A DNA stretch of 64,000 nt from Lactobacillus sp. PV012 (GTDB lineage: Bacteria > Bacillota > Bacilli > Lactobacillales > Lactobacillaceae): the NCBI RefSeq assembly GCF_014522325.1, contig NZ_CP041983.1:868001-932000 (forward strand). The letters are read 5' to 3'. The notes below the pieces were generated by a model. The model saw only the letters and a list, made by a program, of their open reading frames with translations. It was not told where the DNA came from and did not search any database. Of the stretch, positions 52,039-63,175 are shown in pieces. Made by a program: the position numbers and the translations under genes. Every line of letters starts with the position of its first letter. Positions within the stretch are counted from its first letter, which is position 1.

Positions 52039-53991
52039 TTATTGACGACTCGTTTCTAAAATGGAACCTTCTTCACCCATTCTAAACTTCACATTTTCAT
52101 CAATCCATTTACGTCTAGGTGCTACTTTGTCGCCCATTAAAGTAGTAACACGTTTTTCTGCTAGTTGTGCATCATCAATCTTGACACGAATTAGAGTTCT
52201 TGTTTCTGGATTCATTGTTGTTTCCCAGAGCTGATCCGCATTCATTTCACCCAAACCTTTAAATCTTTGGAGCGAAAAGCCTTTCCCCATTTTTTTAGAG
52301 ACTTCAGCTAACTCTTCATCTGTCCAAGCATATTCGATTTTAGCTTTTTTATTGTTGCCTTTTTGCAATTTATATAATGGAGGAAGTGCAATATAAACCT
52401 TCCCCGCTTCGATCATTGGACGCATATATCTATAGAAGAACGTTAAAAGTAAAATTTGGATATGAGCTCCGTCTGTATCCGCATCCGTCATAATAATAAC
52501 TTTATCATAATTTGAATCTTTTACTTCAAAATCTGGACCTACTCCTGCCCCAATTGTATGAATCATAGTATTAATTTCTTCATTTTTGAAGATGTCTTGT
52601 AATTTTGCTTTTTGCGTATTTAATACTTTTCCTCTCAAAGGTAAAATTGCTTGGAATTTTCGATCTCTTCCTTGCTTTGCTGAACCCCCAGCAGAATCAC
52701 CTTCGACTAAGAAAAGTTCATTTTTCTTAGGATTACGAGATTGAGCTGGTGTCAATTTACCAGAAAGAATTTCTTTCTTTCGTCTCTTTTTACCATTTCG
52801 ACTTTCATCGCGTGCCTTTTTAGCTGCTTCACGAGCATCACGTGCTTTTTGAGCTTTTTGCACTAAACTCTGGGCAAATTCACCGTTTTCCATTAAGTAG
52901 TAAGATAATTGTTCATAAACAATATTATCAACTACACTTCTTGCTTGTGGTGTTCCCAACTTACCTTTTGTTTGACCTTCAAACTCAAGTAATTCTTCCG
53001 GAATCTTGACTGATAAAACTGCACTCAAGCCTTCACGATAATCAGATCCTTCAAGACCTTTTTCTTTATTTTTAAGTAAGCCTTGCTTCTTAGCAAAATC
53101 ATTAAAAGCACGTGTAAATCCACTTCTCGCTCCTGCTTCATGACTACCACCATCAGGAGTACGGACATTATTTACAAAAGAGACAAAATTCTCTGAATAT
53201 CCATCATTATATTGACCAGAAAATTCAACTTCAATTCCATGTTGTTTTCCTTCAAAGTAGAAAACATTTCCCATGGTATCTTTACCCTCGTTTAAATATG
53301 AAACAAAAGATTGAATTCCCTTATCGAATAAAAATTCATCATGGTGATTAGGATCTCTTTCATCAGTTAAAGTAAATTTAACTCCCTTTAAAAGAAAAGC
53401 TGATTCTCTGATTCTTTCTTGAATGGTTTCATAATTATATGTAGTAGTAGAAAAAATGGTTGGATCTGGCTTAAAAGTAATTGTTGTTCCTGTTTTGTCA
53501 GTAGTTTTACCTAAATTTTTTAAAGTACCTACTGGATGACCACCATTTTTGAATTCTTCTTCGTAGGCAATTCCATCCCTCACAACACGAACTTTAAGCC
53601 AAGAAGAAAGAGCATTAACTACTGAAGACCCCACTCCGTGAAGTCCTCCAGAAGTTTGATAATTCTGTTCGGTAAACTTACCTCCAGCATGTAGTACCGT
53701 CAAAATAACTTCAATCGTTGGTTTACCTGAGGGATGCATCCCCGTTGGCATTCCCCGCCCAAAGTCTTGCACAGTAATTGAATTATCTTCATGAATAGTT
53801 ACATTAATTTCTTTCCCATATCCTGCCATTGCTTCATCAACAGCATTGTCTACTATTTCATAAACTAAATGGTTAAGTCCATAACGGTCAGTTGAGCCAA
53901 TATACATTCCGGGACGTTTTCTAACTGCCTCTAAACCTTGTAAGATTTGAATCGATGAATCATCATAAGTATTTGTATTAGTTTTAGTCAA
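52039..53991 (-). CDS. parE: DNA topoisomerase IV subunit B
   Basis: ATPase subunit of topoisomerase IV. GHKL motifs DNAVDEAMAGYG (Bergerat) near 46-57 and GGLHGVGSSVVNAL, and the Toprim acid EGDSAGG near 430 and DADTDGAHI near 500. 650 aa. The start is a TTG at 53991 with TGGAGG upstream. Operon parE-parC; diverges from plsY. Confidence 0.96.
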   Translation of the reverse strand: MTKTNTNTYDDSSIQILQGLEAVRKRPGMYIGSTDRYGLNHLVYEIVDNAVDEAMAGYGKEINVTIHEDNSITVQDFGRGMPTGMHPSGKPTIEVILTVLHAGGKFTEQNYQTSGGLHGVGSSVVNALSSWLKVRVVRDGIAYEEEFKNGGHPVGTLKNLGKTTDKTGTTITFKPDPTIFSTTTYNYETIQERIRESAFLLKGVKFTLTDERDPNHHDEFLFDKGIQSFVSYLNEGKDTMGNVFYFEGKQHGIEVEFSGQYNDGYSENFVSFVNNVRTPDGGSHEAGARSGFTRAFNDFAKKQGLLKNKEKGLEGSDYREGLSAVLSVKIPEELLEFEGQTKGKLGTPQARSVVDNIVYEQLSYYLMENGEFAQSLVQKAQKARDAREAAKKARDESRNGKKRRKKEILSGKLTPAQSRNPKKNELFLVEGDSAGGSAKQGRDRKFQAILPLRGKVLNTQKAKLQDIFKNEEINTMIHTIGAGVGPDFEVKDSNYDKVIIMTDADTDGAHIQILLLTFFYRYMRPMIEAGKVYIALPPLYKLQKGNNKKAKIEYAWTDEELAEVSKKMGKGFSLQRFKGLGEMNADQLWETTMNPETRTLIRVKIDDAQLAEKRVTTLMGDKVAPRRKWIDENVKFRMGEEGSILETSRQ

Positions 53992-54088
53992 AAAAATTCC
54001 TCCATTTTTACAACAATTACCTTCAAATTCCCATAACCTAGTAATAATTTGCTACAATAACTTTATAATAAGATGAGGTTGAAAAATA

Positions 54089-54730
54089 ATGTCTATATTA
54101 AAATATATATTTGTGTTTATTTTAGCATACTTGATCGGTTCCTTTCCGACCGGTGTACTAATTGGAAAATTTATTTGTCACAAAGATTTACGTCAATACG
54201 GTTCTGGAAATATTGGAACAACTAATGCCTTTAGAGTCTTAGGTCCACTTGCAGGAAGTGTAGTTTTAATCATTGATGTCTTAAAAGGGACATTAGCTGC
54301 AAGTTTGCCATATTTTATCTTGTCAACTTCGCCACATTACTTTGTCCTTCTAGCAGGATTAGCTGCTATTTTAGGACATACCTTCTCAATTTTCTTAAAG
54401 TTCCATGGTGGAAAAGCTGTTGCAACAACAGCTGGGGTATTATTAGCCTATAATCTTAAATTCTTTGGCTTAGCTGCCATTGTATTCTTACCAATGGTAT
54501 TTATTACAAGTTATGTAAGTTTATCGAGTTTAATTTCAATTGTAATTTTATTTATCTGTTCTTTCTTTTTTCATGATGTTTTTTTAACAGTAATTATCGG
54601 ATTTATGACTATCGTTTTATTTGTTCGTCATCGTTCTAATATCAAGCGTTTACTCCATCATCAGGAAAATATTATTCCCTTTGGACTATGGTATTGGTAT
54701 AAAAAGGCACATCATGAATTAAAGAAATAA
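54089..54730 (+). CDS. plsY: glycerol-3-phosphate acyltransferase PlsY
   Basis: Transfers an acyl group from acyl-phosphate to glycerol-3-phosphate, the first step of phospholipid synthesis in Gram-positives. Five to six membrane helices, with the cytosolic motifs SGNIGTTNAFRVLG (35-50) and KFHGGKAVATTAG (~107-119). 213 aa. TATAAT at 54064-54069 and GAGG before the ATG support expression; it diverges from parE, the common arrangement in Lactobacillales. Confidence 0.95.
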   Translation: MSILKYIFVFILAYLIGSFPTGVLIGKFICHKDLRQYGSGNIGTTNAFRVLGPLAGSVVLIIDVLKGTLAASLPYFILSTSPHYFVLLAGLAAILGHTFSIFLKFHGGKAVATTAGVLLAYNLKFFGLAAIVFLPMVFITSYVSLSSLISIVILFICSFFFHDVFLTVIIGFMTIVLFVRHRSNIKRLLHHQENIIPFGLWYWYKKAHHELKK

Positions 54731-54800
54731 ATTAATTTAAACTCTGATTTTTTCCTTTAAATATTATATATTTCAAAACATTTGTTCGCAAGTGCTTTTA

Positions 54801-54857
54801 AAAAAAGATAAGTCCTTTTGAAAAGAAATAACTTTTTCTTAAAGACTTATCTTTTTT
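54801..54857. terminator. terminator between plsY and aldo/keto reductase
   Basis: AAAAAAGATAAGTC...GACTTATCTTTTTT, a 14-base stem with T-runs on both strands; serves the two convergent genes. Confidence 0.88.
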
Positions 54858-54858
54858 A

Positions 54859-55731
54859 TTATGAATGACGTAATTGATTTAAACTTTCTCCAAAAATATC
54901 GTCAATAACAGCTGGATCACGGTGATCAAAGAATTGACTTACACCCTTGTCTAAACCACGAATATTCTCCATTTCGTCTTTAGTTAATTCAAAATCAAAG
55001 ATGTCCATATTTTCTTTTTGGCGATTTGAATGAACAGACTTAGGAATAACCACAATCTCACGTTGAATAAGCCAGCGTAAGATAACTTGAGCAGGTGTCT
55101 TACCATATTTTTCGCCAATTTCTTTCAATAAGTGATTATTAAAAATATCATTTTTACCTTCTGCGAATGGTGCCCAAGCCTCTACAGCCACATCACGTCC
55201 TTGGAAAAACTTCACATCATTAGTTTGTTGGAAAAATGGGTTAATTTCAATTTGGTTAATAGCTGGTTTTTCTTCATGAGCTAATTCTAAGTTCATGTAT
55301 TGATCTGGATAAAAATTAGACAACCCAATTGATTTTATTTTACCTGCCCGCTTTGCAGCAGCCATTGCATTCCAGGCACCAAAGATATCTCCATATGGTT
55401 GGTGGATTAACATTAAATCAATATAATCTGTATCTAGTTCTTTCAAGTCATCATCAATTGCTTTTTGAGCTTTTTCAAAAGTAAGATGATTTACCCAAAT
55501 TTTACTAGTTAAAAAGATCTCTTCTCTCTTAATGCCACTTTCTTTAATCGCTTCACCAACTGCTCTTTGATTTCCATACATTTCTGCAGTATCAATTAAA
55601 CGATAGCCATTGCGTAGTGCTTCTGCAACTGCCTTTTTAGCTTCATCATGATCTGGAACTTGGTATACTCCAAACCCTAATTGGGGCATTTCATTACCGT
55701 CATTTAAAAAAATTGTTGGAATCTTAGTCAC
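54859..55731 (-). CDS. aldo/keto reductase
   Basis: NADPH-dependent carbonyl reductase of the 2,5-diketo-D-gluconate reductase-like group. The catalytic tetrad is complete: Asp47 and Tyr52 (DTAEMYG), Lys77 (LTSKIW) and His110 (LIHQPYG). The cofactor-binding tail PKSVHSNRQKENMDIFDFEL is present. 290 aa. A conserved AINQIEINPFFQ block marks the barrel. The real substrate is unknown. Close to the sugar epimerase but with its own promoter region. Confidence 0.93.
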   Translation of the reverse strand: MTKIPTIFLNDGNEMPQLGFGVYQVPDHDEAKKAVAEALRNGYRLIDTAEMYGNQRAVGEAIKESGIKREEIFLTSKIWVNHLTFEKAQKAIDDDLKELDTDYIDLMLIHQPYGDIFGAWNAMAAAKRAGKIKSIGLSNFYPDQYMNLELAHEEKPAINQIEINPFFQQTNDVKFFQGRDVAVEAWAPFAEGKNDIFNNHLLKEIGEKYGKTPAQVILRWLIQREIVVIPKSVHSNRQKENMDIFDFELTKDEMENIRGLDKGVSQFFDHRDPAVIDDIFGESLNQLRHS

Positions 55732-55804
55732 AATTTAAACCTCCTATTTCTATCCCCTTCATTATACTTCTAATTCTTAGATAAAGTCTTCGAAAAGAAC
55801 TCAA

Positions 55805-56689
55805 TTACTTATTTTTATCTTGGAAGGTCATCACAAAACCAGCTTTCCACGTTTTGCCAGCAGCTAGATGATTCATTCCCTTTTTATCTTCTAAATGCCC
55901 TTTAGTCTCTAAAATATCTGCTATTCCCCACCATGGCTCAATGCAAACGTAATCTGCTGTTTGAGGGTATTGCGACCATAATCCAACATAAGGTGCATCC
56001 ATTTTAATACTTACTTGATAATTATTTTTATCTGTCGCTACGCTCACTTCATTTTTACCACGTAATTCTAAAACCCAAGCATCTTCTTTAAATAGTAGGT
56101 CACTGATTTTAATTAAGGAATCTGTCGCAGCTTGCGATCGCTTACTCCAATCTAGGAGCGGTGCCTTTAAGGGAATCCGCATATGCTCTACTGAGGGGGC
56201 AAATTTGAAGTAATAATCATCTTTCTTAATTTCTTGATTAGTTGGTAAATTAAATGCCGGATGACCACCAATTCCAAAAATCATTTCCTTAGTATCTTGA
56301 TTTATAACTTCAAAATTTTCTTCAACTGAATTATTACTCAAGGTATAGGTTACTCTAAGTTCAAATTTAAAAGGATAATTTTTTAAAGTTTCTGGGGTAT
56401 CCTGCAACAAAAAGGTAATACTTGTTTCACTAGCATTTTCCACCCTAAAATTCATATCTCGAGCAAAACCATGCTGAGACATATTATAAATCTTGTCCTT
56501 ATAAAAGTACTGATTATCTTTCAAAGCTCCGACAATTGGGAATAAAATTGGCGCATGTCGTTTCCAAACTTTTGGATTTGCTTGCCAAATATATTCTGTT
56601 TGAGTTTCATTATCAACGATACTTTGAATCTCAGCACCATGATCAGAAATAGTAACTGTCAAAAAATCATTTTTTAATCTATATTCCAT
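55805..56689 (-). CDS. aldose 1-epimerase family protein (LacX-like)
   Basis: Beta-sandwich sugar mutarotase family (galactose mutarotase-like). Diagnostic text: GIGGHPAFNLP near 142 (the His of the active site) and the acid near the C-terminus (VCIEPWWGI). 294 aa, the LacX size. Likely handles aldoses in sugar uptake, but no sugar genes adjoin it. Monocistronic between two terminators or their remnants. Confidence 0.88.
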   Translation of the reverse strand: MEYRLKNDFLTVTISDHGAEIQSIVDNETQTEYIWQANPKVWKRHAPILFPIVGALKDNQYFYKDKIYNMSQHGFARDMNFRVENASETSITFLLQDTPETLKNYPFKFELRVTYTLSNNSVEENFEVINQDTKEMIFGIGGHPAFNLPTNQEIKKDDYYFKFAPSVEHMRIPLKAPLLDWSKRSQAATDSLIKISDLLFKEDAWVLELRGKNEVSVATDKNNYQVSIKMDAPYVGLWSQYPQTADYVCIEPWWGIADILETKGHLEDKKGMNHLAAGKTWKAGFVMTFQDKNK

Positions 56690-56725
56690 CGTTTCTTTTC
56701 CTTACCACTAGCTAACCTTACTTAC

Positions 56726-56760
56726 AAAAAAGCTGCTTCATCACAGGGATGTAGCAGCTT
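56726..56760 (-). terminator. terminator of the xerC-hslV-hslU operon
   Basis: AAGCTGCTTCATC-acagg-GATGTAGCAGCTT with one mismatch, followed by six T on the minus strand. Confidence 0.88.
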
Positions 56761-56765
56761 AGTAA

Positions 56766-58157
56766 CTAAAGAATAAACTTAGTTAAATCTTTATTAGTAA
56801 CAATATCTTGAAGCTTATCATCCACATATTTTTGAGTAATAGTAATTTCTCCCATGGTCATATCTGGACCTTCATATAGTACATCTTCCAGTAATTTTTC
56901 TAAAATCGTAGCTAAACGACGAGCTCCAATATTATCTGTACCTTGATTTACTTGATAAGCAATTTGAGCAATTCGATCAATTGCTTCTTGTGTAAAGACT
57001 AATTCAATTCCATCAGCTTTTAAAAGCGCAATGTACTGTTTTAAAAGAGAATTTTGTGGATCTTTTAAGATCTTTACAAAATCTTCTTCAGTTAAAGCAT
57101 TCAATTCTACACGAATTGGGAAACGTCCTTGAAGTTCAGGAATTAAGTCACTTGGCTTACTTTCTGCAAAGGCACCTGCTGCAATAAAAAGAATGTGGTC
57201 TGTAGAAACTGGACCATATTTAGTAGTTACAGTTGATCCTTCTACAATTGGTAAAATATCTCTTTGCACACCTTCACGAGAAACTTGTGCTCGACTATTT
57301 TTATCGCCACCAGTTGTTTTGTCAATTTCGTCGATAAAAATAATTCCATTTTGTTGGGTACGTTCTATGGCACGTTGATATAAAGAATCATAATCAATTA
57401 ACTTTTTGGATTCTTCTTGAACTAACACATTACGGGCATCTTTAACCTTCAAAGTACGCTTTACTTTCTTCTTAGGTAAGATATCACCCATCATGCTAGA
57501 CATATCCATTCCCATTTGTCCCATCATGTCACCCATTGGATTTACACGGGGAGCTTGTTCAACTTCAATTGTTACTTCATGATCTTCTAATAATCCCTGA
57601 TTTAACTTTTGAGCAGTACTCATTCTTTTATTTTTAATATCTTCAGGAATTTCTTCCTTAACTTCTTCTTTATTTCCGAAGTTTCCTGAGAGCATCTTCA
57701 TCATTTGATCAAAAGACTGCTCACGATTTTCTTGACGTACTACAGGAACTAAAACTTTAACTAACTGTTCATTAGCTTTTTTAATTGCCTCTGTATTTAC
57801 ACGTTCAAATTCCTCTTTTTCTTCCATGCGGACTGCTTCTTTTACTAAGTCACGCACCATTGATTCGACGTCTCGACCAACATATCCAACTTCAGTAAAC
57901 TTAGTTGCTTCTACTTTTACAAAAGGAGCATCTACAATTTTAGCAAGTCGACGGGCAATCTCTGTTTTACCTACTCCAGTTGGTCCGGCCATCAAAATAT
58001 TCTTAGGAGTAATTTCTTGTTGAAGAGTTTTTGGCAATTGTAAGCGACGATAGCGATTGTACAAAGCAATAGCTACTGCCCTTTTAGCTTCATCTTGACC
58101 AATAATATATTCATTCAAAATATCTACAATTTTCTTGGGAGTTTTTTGTGTTGTCAA
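56766..58157 (-). CDS. hslU: HslU (ClpY) ATPase
   Basis: AAA+ unfoldase of the HslUV protease. Walker [10 protein letters not shown] near 58-66, Walker [10 protein letters not shown] near 275, and the C-terminal tail ...DLTKFIL that docks on HslV. 463 aa. The start is taken as TTG 58157: AGGTGAT, a seven-base match to the 16S anti-site, lies just before it, overlapping the hslV stop; a GTG at 58166 would place the site inside the ORF. It is next to hslV, as in all lactobacilli. Confidence 0.95.
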   Translation of the reverse strand: MTTQKTPKKIVDILNEYIIGQDEAKRAVAIALYNRYRRLQLPKTLQQEITPKNILMAGPTGVGKTEIARRLAKIVDAPFVKVEATKFTEVGYVGRDVESMVRDLVKEAVRMEEKEEFERVNTEAIKKANEQLVKVLVPVVRQENREQSFDQMMKMLSGNFGNKEEVKEEIPEDIKNKRMSTAQKLNQGLLEDHEVTIEVEQAPRVNPMGDMMGQMGMDMSSMMGDILPKKKVKRTLKVKDARNVLVQEESKKLIDYDSLYQRAIERTQQNGIIFIDEIDKTTGGDKNSRAQVSREGVQRDILPIVEGSTVTTKYGPVSTDHILFIAAGAFAESKPSDLIPELQGRFPIRVELNALTEEDFVKILKDPQNSLLKQYIALLKADGIELVFTQEAIDRIAQIAYQVNQGTDNIGARRLATILEKLLEDVLYEGPDMTMGEITITQKYVDDKLQDIVTNKDLTKFIL

Positions 58158-58166
58158 ATTAATCAC

Positions 58167-58691
58167 CTAAATTTCATCTGTTGTAATATGATCATCAGTA
58201 AAAATGTCAATTCCAGAAGCAATTTTTACAGCTTCTTGAGCAATCTCTTTTGCACTCATTCCATTGCTATGACGTGTCATTGCAATTGCAGCCGCTTGGG
58301 CAAAATTACCACCTGATCCAATTGCTACTACATCTTCATCGGGCTCTAAGACTTCACCATTTCCTGAAATTAATAATAAGTCCTTGCCATCAAAAGCAAT
58401 TACCATAGCTTCTAATTTAGCTAAAGTTGGATCCTTACGCCAACTTTGTGCCATTTCAACTGCTGCACGTCGTAAATCACCTGAATAAGTTTCAAGTTTT
58501 CCTTCTAACATGTCTTGTAAGCTGACTGCATCAGCCACTCCACCTGCAAAGCCTATTACTACTTTATTATGATAAATACGGCGAATCTTCTTAGCAGTTG
58601 CTTTAGCAATAACTTTTTCACCTAAAGTGACTTGTCCGTCACCTGCAATTGCAGTTTGTCCATTGTATCTTACAGAACAGATTGTTGTCAT
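58167..58691 (-). CDS. hslV: HslV (ClpQ) protease
   Basis: Threonine protease ring. After Met removal Thr2 (MTTICSVRYNGQTAIAGDGQVTLG) would be the nucleophile; GDGQVTLG and the NGEVL and GSGGNFAQAAAIAM blocks are family marks. 174 aa. Starts at the base after the xerC stop. Confidence 0.96.
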   Translation of the reverse strand: MTTICSVRYNGQTAIAGDGQVTLGEKVIAKATAKKIRRIYHNKVVIGFAGGVADAVSLQDMLEGKLETYSGDLRRAAVEMAQSWRKDPTLAKLEAMVIAFDGKDLLLISGNGEVLEPDEDVVAIGSGGNFAQAAAIAMTRHSNGMSAKEIAQEAVKIASGIDIFTDDHITTDEI

Positions 58692-59621
58692 TTACTTTGC
58701 CTCGTTTTCTTTATTATTTCTGGGGAAAAACTTTTGATAGTCGCTTTGTAATTTCTTGGTACTGATGTGAGTATAAATTTGGGTAGTAGATAAAGATTCA
58801 TGTCCTAACAATTCTTGTACACTACGCATATCAGCACCATTATCAAGCATTTGGGTAGCAAAAGAGTGTCGTAACATATGGGGATGCGCTTTAGCACTCA
58901 CCCCTGCTTTTAAAAATACATCTCTCATTACCTGTGCAATTCCACGTTCCGTGATTTTTTTACCTCGATTATTCAAAAAAACATCCCCTGCATCAAAGTT
59001 TGTTTTTAACAAAACAGGACGTGAATTTTCTAAATAATTTTTTAGAGTCACACAGCTTTCCTCAGTGAAAGGAACATAACGATCCTTCCTACCTTTACCA
59101 TGCACTAAAATGACGCGCATGTCAAAATCTATTTGCTCTAACTTTAAATTCGCTAGTTCACTTCTTCGCATTCCGGTTACATAAAACAACTCAATAATTG
59201 CTTTATTACGCATTGTCAGCGGCTTAGAATCATTTAAAGAATCAATTACTTTTTTTACTTCATTTTGGTAAAAAAATTCTGGTAATTTTTTCTCTCCTGC
59301 TCTAATCGAAATTGCAATGGTAGGATCAATTTTTAATAAATCCCTTTTTACTAAAAATTGATAAAAAGAGCGTAAAGAAGACATCTTTCTTTGTAGTGTT
59401 CTTCGACTCGCTTCTTTACCTAATTTTTCTAAAAATCTCTCAATATCTCTAGTTTTAACTTGATCCCAGCCTATAAATTCACCATTTTTTCTTAAAAAAT
59501 TTTGAAATTGTGTTAAGTCTTCAAGATAGCTATTCAAAGTGTACTCACTATAAGCGCGTTCATACATCAAATACTCTTTGAATTTTTTTAAATAGTCATC
59601 AAGTTTAATTGAGTTGGTCAT
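58692..59621 (-). CDS. xerC: tyrosine recombinase XerC
   Basis: Resolves chromosome dimers at dif with XerD. N-terminal SAM-like core-binding domain (~1-95) and a catalytic domain with Arg in TGMRRSEL near 150, [10 protein letters not shown] near 245, and the final Tyr in LSTTQIYTH near 277. 309 aa. The first 17 bases overlap the end of trmFO. Together with hslVU this is the codV-clpQ-clpY arrangement of Firmicutes, without a codY. Confidence 0.95.
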   Translation of the reverse strand: MTNSIKLDDYLKKFKEYLMYERAYSEYTLNSYLEDLTQFQNFLRKNGEFIGWDQVKTRDIERFLEKLGKEASRRTLQRKMSSLRSFYQFLVKRDLLKIDPTIAISIRAGEKKLPEFFYQNEVKKVIDSLNDSKPLTMRNKAIIELFYVTGMRRSELANLKLEQIDFDMRVILVHGKGRKDRYVPFTEESCVTLKNYLENSRPVLLKTNFDAGDVFLNNRGKKITERGIAQVMRDVFLKAGVSAKAHPHMLRHSFATQMLDNGADMRSVQELLGHESLSTTQIYTHISTKKLQSDYQKFFPRNNKENEAK

Positions 59622-60936
59622 AAGATTTTAAAACATCTTCTTTAAATTTATCTAAACTAGCTAGAGCGTTCTTTGAAATCTCTAAGTGACGCTCTTGTTT
59701 ATTACGTACCTTGTGATCCAAGCTAGGAAGTAATGCATAAGATGCATTCATTGGTTGAAAATGCTTAGCACTAGTAGTAGTGATATAGTTTGCCATTGAA
59801 CCCAAGGCTGTATTTTTAGGAAAGGCTACTGTATCTTGACCAGCAGCTTTTAATGCTGCATTAATACCGGCTACTAGGCCACTTCCTGCACTTTCAACAT
59901 AGCCCTCTACCCCTGTCATTTGTCCTGCAAAAAATAACCCTGATTGAGTTTTTGCTTCATAAGTCGCATTTAAAACTTCAGGACTAGCAATATAGGTATT
60001 ACGGTGCATCTTCCCATAGCGAACAAATTTAGCATTTTCTAACCCAGGGATTTTAGAAAATACACGTTTTTGTTCACCATATTTCAAGTGGGTTTGAAAG
60101 CCGACAATATTATACATACTTCCAATTGCATTGTCTTGACGTAGCTGAATAACGGCATAAGGAGTTTTTCCAGTTCTTGGATCTTCTAACCCAACAGGCT
60201 TCAAAGGTCCAAATAGCATAGTTTTTTCACCTCGGTGTGCCATCACCTCAATTGGCATGCATCCCTCAAACACATTACTATTTTCAAATCCATGTAGTTC
60301 AGCCGTTTCTGCACTAATTAAAGCCTTGTAAAACTCAAAAAATTCTTCTTTTGTCATTGGGCAATTAAGATAAGCAGCTTCACCTTTATCATAACGTGAT
60401 TTTTTATAAACAATATCATAATTAATGGAATCAGCTGCTACAATTGGAGCCGCCGCATCAAAAAAGTGCAGACTATCTGTTCCACAAAATTCCTGAATTT
60501 TTTCAGCTAAGTCATCACTTGTTAAAGGACCAGTTGCAATTATTGTAATGCCATCTTTAGGAATACTAGTGATTTCTTCTTCATGGATTGTAACATTTGG
60601 TAAAGATCTTAACTGGTCAGTAATTTCCTGTGAAAACTTGTCTCGATCAACTGCTAAGGCACCTCCAGCAGGAACAGCAGTCTTATCAGCAGCTCTTAAT
60701 ACTAAAGAGTCAAGCTGGCGCATTTCTTCTTTCAAGAGCCCAACAGCATTAGAAAGTTGATTTGAACGCATTGAATTAGTACAAACTAATTCTGCAAAAC
60801 CACTCGTATGATGGGCGGGAGTTTGTTTTTTAGGACGCATTTCATAAAGATCTACATTAATTCCTCTTTTTGCCAATTGCCAGGTAGCTTCACTCCCAGC
60901 AAGTCCTGCACCGATTACTGTTACTTTTTTTGTCAT
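59605..60936 (-). CDS. trmFO: tRNA m5U54 methyltransferase, folate-dependent (TrmFO)
   Basis: Methylates uridine-54 in the T-loop of tRNAs with methylene-tetrahydrofolate. N-terminal FAD site [16 protein letters not shown] at 6-21 and the GidA-related blocks [13 protein letters not shown] and [18 protein letters not shown]. 443 aa. Upstream of xerC and likely in the same transcript. Confidence 0.96.
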   Translation of the reverse strand: MTKKVTVIGAGLAGSEATWQLAKRGINVDLYEMRPKKQTPAHHTSGFAELVCTNSMRSNQLSNAVGLLKEEMRQLDSLVLRAADKTAVPAGGALAVDRDKFSQEITDQLRSLPNVTIHEEEITSIPKDGITIIATGPLTSDDLAEKIQEFCGTDSLHFFDAAAPIVAADSINYDIVYKKSRYDKGEAAYLNCPMTKEEFFEFYKALISAETAELHGFENSNVFEGCMPIEVMAHRGEKTMLFGPLKPVGLEDPRTGKTPYAVIQLRQDNAIGSMYNIVGFQTHLKYGEQKRVFSKIPGLENAKFVRYGKMHRNTYIASPEVLNATYEAKTQSGLFFAGQMTGVEGYVESAGSGLVAGINAALKAAGQDTVAFPKNTALGSMANYITTTSAKHFQPMNASYALLPSLDHKVRNKQERHLEISKNALASLDKFKEDVLKSYDQLN

Positions 60937-60970
60937 ATAATTCTCTTTCTACTTTATATTTTGTTTTTCT

Positions 60971-61006
60971 ACAAAAATAATACCATTGCTTTAAAAACAA
61001 TGATAT
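60971..61006 (-). terminator. topA terminator
   Basis: ATATCATTG...CAATGGTAT (nine-base stem with one G-T) and T-rich tail ATTTTTG on the minus strand; between topA and trmFO. Confidence 0.7.
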
Positions 61007-61032
61007 CATTTTTAAGTTTAAATTTTGTTAAA

Positions 61033-63111
61033 TTATTCTTCTTTTGGTTCTTCTTTGTAATCACCATTAGGACACAAAATAGTTAGACCTTTTTTGGATT
61101 TCTTTTGCACTAAGAAATGGCCATCATTAGGACAGTTACGTCCAATTGGTTGATCCCAAGAAACAAAATCACATTCAGGATACAGAGAACAGCCATAGAA
61201 TTTTCGATTACGCTTCGACTTTTTCTCAATAACTTCTCCCTTACCACACTTAGGACAAGTTACACCAATTTTCTTAACAATTGGCTTAGTATTGCGACAC
61301 TCTGGGAAACGAGAACAAGCATAGAACTTTCCATATCTTCCCATTTTAATAACCATTGGGGCACCACAGATATCACAATTAAAGCCCGCAGGTTCATCTT
61401 TAATTTGGACTTTCTCAATTTCACTATCTGCTTTTTCTAATTCTTTAGAAAATGGTTTGTAGTAGTTGTCAACAACCTTTACCCAATTTTTCTCTCCTTC
61501 TTCAACATGATCAAGATCATCTTCGAGTTGAGCAGTAAAGTCGACATTTACGATATCTGGGAAAAATTCTTCAATTAATCCATCGACAATTTCACCAAGT
61601 TCTGTTGGTACAATTGAACGGCCTTCAAGTTTTACATAATATCTCCGTTGAATTGTATCAATTGTTGGGGCGTAAGTTGACGGACGACCAACACCGTTGG
61701 CTTCCAAAGCATGGACTAAACTAGCTTCTGTATATCTTGCTGGTGGTTGGGTAAAGTGCTGACGATCATCAGTACTATTTAGTTTTACCTTATCGCCCTC
61801 TTGTAAATCAGGTAAAGCATTATTCTTTTCTTTACCAATATCATAGACTTTAGTAAAGCCTGCAAATTTCATCTTTGAACCCGTAGTTCTGAAAATTACA
61901 CCATTTTGTTCTAAATCAGCTCTCACAGTATCATACACTGCACTAGTCATCTGACTTGCAATGAAACGGGCCCAAATCAAACTATAAAGACGATATTCTT
62001 CACTAGTTAAATATTGCTTAATAGAGTCTGGGGTGCGAAAAGCAGAAGTTGGACGTATGGCTTCGTGAGCATCTTGAGCTTCAGAATCATTTTTGAAATT
62101 CTTTGGCTTAATTGAAGCAAACTGTTCTCCATATTCCTCATGAATAAATTTCGAAGCTTCTTGTTTAGCAACATTAGCTATTCTCTTAGAATCTGTACGC
62201 ATATAAGTTATCAATCCTACAGAACCTTTACCAAGGTTAACCCCTTCATAAAGTGATTGAGCTATTCTCATTGTTCTACGCGTACGATAACCTAAACGTT
62301 TGTTAGCTTCTTGTTGCAAAGTGGAAGTAGTGAAAGGAGCTGCTGGTGCACGCCGACGCTCTTTTTTCACTACTTTAGTTACTTCAAACTTTTTACGCTT
62401 ATCAATTCTGCTTAAAACATCTTTTACAGCTTCTTGATTTGGAAGATCACTCTTCTTCCCATCTAAGCCATAGAAGCTACCCTTAAACTTTTCTTTGTCC
62501 TTTTGGAATTCACCATCAATTGTCCAATATTCTTCTGGTTTAAATTCCTTAATTTCTTTTTCACGATCAATGACTAATTTTAAAGCTACTGACTGCACAC
62601 GACCAGCAGAAAGTCCTTTTTTAACTTTTGCCCATAAAATCGGACTTAAAGAATATCCCACAAGCCGATCTAAGACACGGCGAGCTTGCTGAGCATCAAC
62701 AATATCCATATCAATTGTACGTGGATTTTTGAAGGCATTTTTTACTGCATCTTTAGTGATTTCGTTAAAAGCTACTCGATTAGGTTCTTGAGGATTTAAA
62801 TCTAAAGCATGGGCTACGTGCCAAGCAATTGCTTCTCCTTCACGATCGGGGTCAGATGCCAAATAAACATATTTTGCTTTTTTAGCTTCACGCTTTAATT
62901 CTTTAATTGTTTCCCCTTTACCACGAATTGAGATGTACTTTGGTTGATATTCATTTTCTAAATCTACACCCATTTGGGATTTAGGTAAATCTCTAATGTG
63001 ACCTTTTGAGGCAATTACATGATAATTACTTCCAAGATATTTCTCAATTGTCTTAGCTTTATGAGGCGATTCGACAATAACTAAATTTTTCTTTTTCTTT
63101 TTAGTAGGCAT
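61033..63111 (-). CDS. topA: DNA topoisomerase I
   Basis: Relaxes negative supercoils. Toprim start [15 protein letters not shown] at 14-28 and [11 protein letters not shown]; active-site Tyr in GLITYMRTD near 303. The C-terminus has two Cys4 zinc fingers (CDIC...CSRFPEC and CPKCGKG...CSLYPEC) and a third, incomplete one (CPNDG...CPNGDY), usual for Firmicutes. 692 aa. 64 bases downstream of dprA. Confidence 0.96.
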   Translation of the reverse strand: MPTKKKKKNLVIVESPHKAKTIEKYLGSNYHVIASKGHIRDLPKSQMGVDLENEYQPKYISIRGKGETIKELKREAKKAKYVYLASDPDREGEAIAWHVAHALDLNPQEPNRVAFNEITKDAVKNAFKNPRTIDMDIVDAQQARRVLDRLVGYSLSPILWAKVKKGLSAGRVQSVALKLVIDREKEIKEFKPEEYWTIDGEFQKDKEKFKGSFYGLDGKKSDLPNQEAVKDVLSRIDKRKKFEVTKVVKKERRRAPAAPFTTSTLQQEANKRLGYRTRRTMRIAQSLYEGVNLGKGSVGLITYMRTDSKRIANVAKQEASKFIHEEYGEQFASIKPKNFKNDSEAQDAHEAIRPTSAFRTPDSIKQYLTSEEYRLYSLIWARFIASQMTSAVYDTVRADLEQNGVIFRTTGSKMKFAGFTKVYDIGKEKNNALPDLQEGDKVKLNSTDDRQHFTQPPARYTEASLVHALEANGVGRPSTYAPTIDTIQRRYYVKLEGRSIVPTELGEIVDGLIEEFFPDIVNVDFTAQLEDDLDHVEEGEKNWVKVVDNYYKPFSKELEKADSEIEKVQIKDEPAGFNCDICGAPMVIKMGRYGKFYACSRFPECRNTKPIVKKIGVTCPKCGKGEVIEKKSKRNRKFYGCSLYPECDFVSWDQPIGRNCPNDGHFLVQKKSKKGLTILCPNGDYKEEPKEE

Positions 63112-63175
63112 TCAGATGCCCCTTCCTTGTTCTATAATTCTAATTATAACTTACCAGAAAAAGTCACCTTGTCAA

